Shown: in pieces, positions 63,883-64,000 of the stretch
Position numbering within the stretch: the first letter of the stretch is position 1
Layout: each line of letters opens with the position of its first letter
Assembly: GCF_000365425.1 (NCBI RefSeq)
Contig: NZ_AQOV01000001.1
Location: 2,480,001 to 2,544,000 of the forward strand
Direction of reading: 5' to 3'
Length of the DNA stretch: 64,000 nucleotides
Source of the DNA: Methylomonas sp. MK1
GTDB lineage: Bacteria; Pseudomonadota; Gammaproteobacteria; Methylococcales; Methylomonadaceae
Position numbers and translations under genes: made by a program
Notes under the pieces: generated by a model
Told to the model about the DNA's origin: nothing
The model's input: the letters and a program-made list of their open reading frames with translations, nothing else
Database searches by the model: none

Positions 63883-64000
63883 ATGTCCTTACCGCCAATA
63901 CCCGCCGCGGCATTGCCGCAGCAACCCACCACGGTATTCTGGAGCGGCCTGAACGGTTGCGGCGACTCCCTGACGCTGGCCCAAACAATTACCCAGGAAA
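63883..64000 (+). CDS. mfd: Start of a gene, probably transcription-repair coupling factor Mfd (truncated by window end)
   Basis: Thirty-nine residues are visible: MSLPPIPAAALPQQPTTVFW, then S-G-L-N-G-C-G-D-S-L-T-L-A-Q-T-I-T-Q-E. The proline-rich start and 'LNGCGDSLTLAQTI' resemble the first UvrB-like segment of Mfd ('W..L.G...SLAIAE'). Only the pattern supports this, so the name is tentative. It is preceded by a TATAAT box and is on the plus strand after the PilZ gene. Confidence 0.5.
   Translation, partial: MSLPPIPAAALPQQPTTVFWSGLNGCGDSLTLAQTITQE

Overview
The window looks like chromosome of an aerobic gammaproteobacterium, most likely a type I methanotroph of the Methylomonas/Methylobacter kind. 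This is an inference from several PEP-CTERM proteins, an oxygen-tolerant-type uptake hydrogenase locus, the family make-up, and a base composition around one half G+C. No methane monooxygenase, rRNA or tRNA gene was seen, so the genus is not proven.

Layout. Positions 1-7294 are housekeeping genes: the end of proC, yggT, a DUF4124 protein, then argB-algC-dut-coaBC on the minus strand. Positions 7580-21313 mix surface and signalling genes with ppa, alr and dnaB. Five proteins carry PEP-CTERM-like C-terminal sorting tails, and beside them lie a LamG-like secreted protein, a Sel1/SLT lytic transglycosylase, a diguanylate cyclase preceded by a 26-codon ORF, and an HD-GYP protein. An RND metal-efflux-type permease follows at 21449-24547.

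Positions 24569-42106 form a long minus-strand [NiFe] hydrogenase locus read from hupS: hupS-hupL-small membrane ORF-hupC-hupD-hupF-hupG, then hupH-hupI-hybE/hupJ-hupK-hypA-hypB-hypC-hypD, and hypE-hypF beyond an oppositely oriented small cytochrome c gene. Neighbouring genes mostly abut or overlap by 1-4 bases. The cysteine pattern of HupS matches oxygen-tolerant group 1d enzymes. Between hupG and hupH the locus is split by about 3.2 kb of foreign-looking DNA: two inverted copies of a dispersed repeat, an AT-rich nuclease-like gene between them that is broken by one in-frame TAA, and a ccdAB toxin-antitoxin pair with a perfect dyad upstream.

Positions 42635-53520 hold two small unknown genes, a DEDD exonuclease, msrPQ, mazG, a PfkB kinase, dgkA, gcvH, an RND adaptor 24.6 kb from the permease, a VC2487-type glycosyltransferase, a PAP2 phosphatase and trkH. 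Positions 53619-64000 hold secF without secD, a 1217-residue flavoprotein that looks like fused NfnB- and NfnA-type modules, nhaD, a cold-shock gene, rimO, tusE-tusB, an SMR transporter, a YcgR-type PilZ protein and the start of a gene that is probably mfd.

The best leads beyond ordinary annotation are the repeat-bounded split nuclease with ccdAB inside the hydrogenase locus; sigma-54-type promoters before a PEP-CTERM pair and before hupS; a pseudoknot-capable RNA leader before the lytic transglycosylase; a three-way-junction RNA candidate before the gene at 42635; and a possible switching leader before nhaD. All RNA and promoter calls come from reading the bases by eye and have not been tested computationally.
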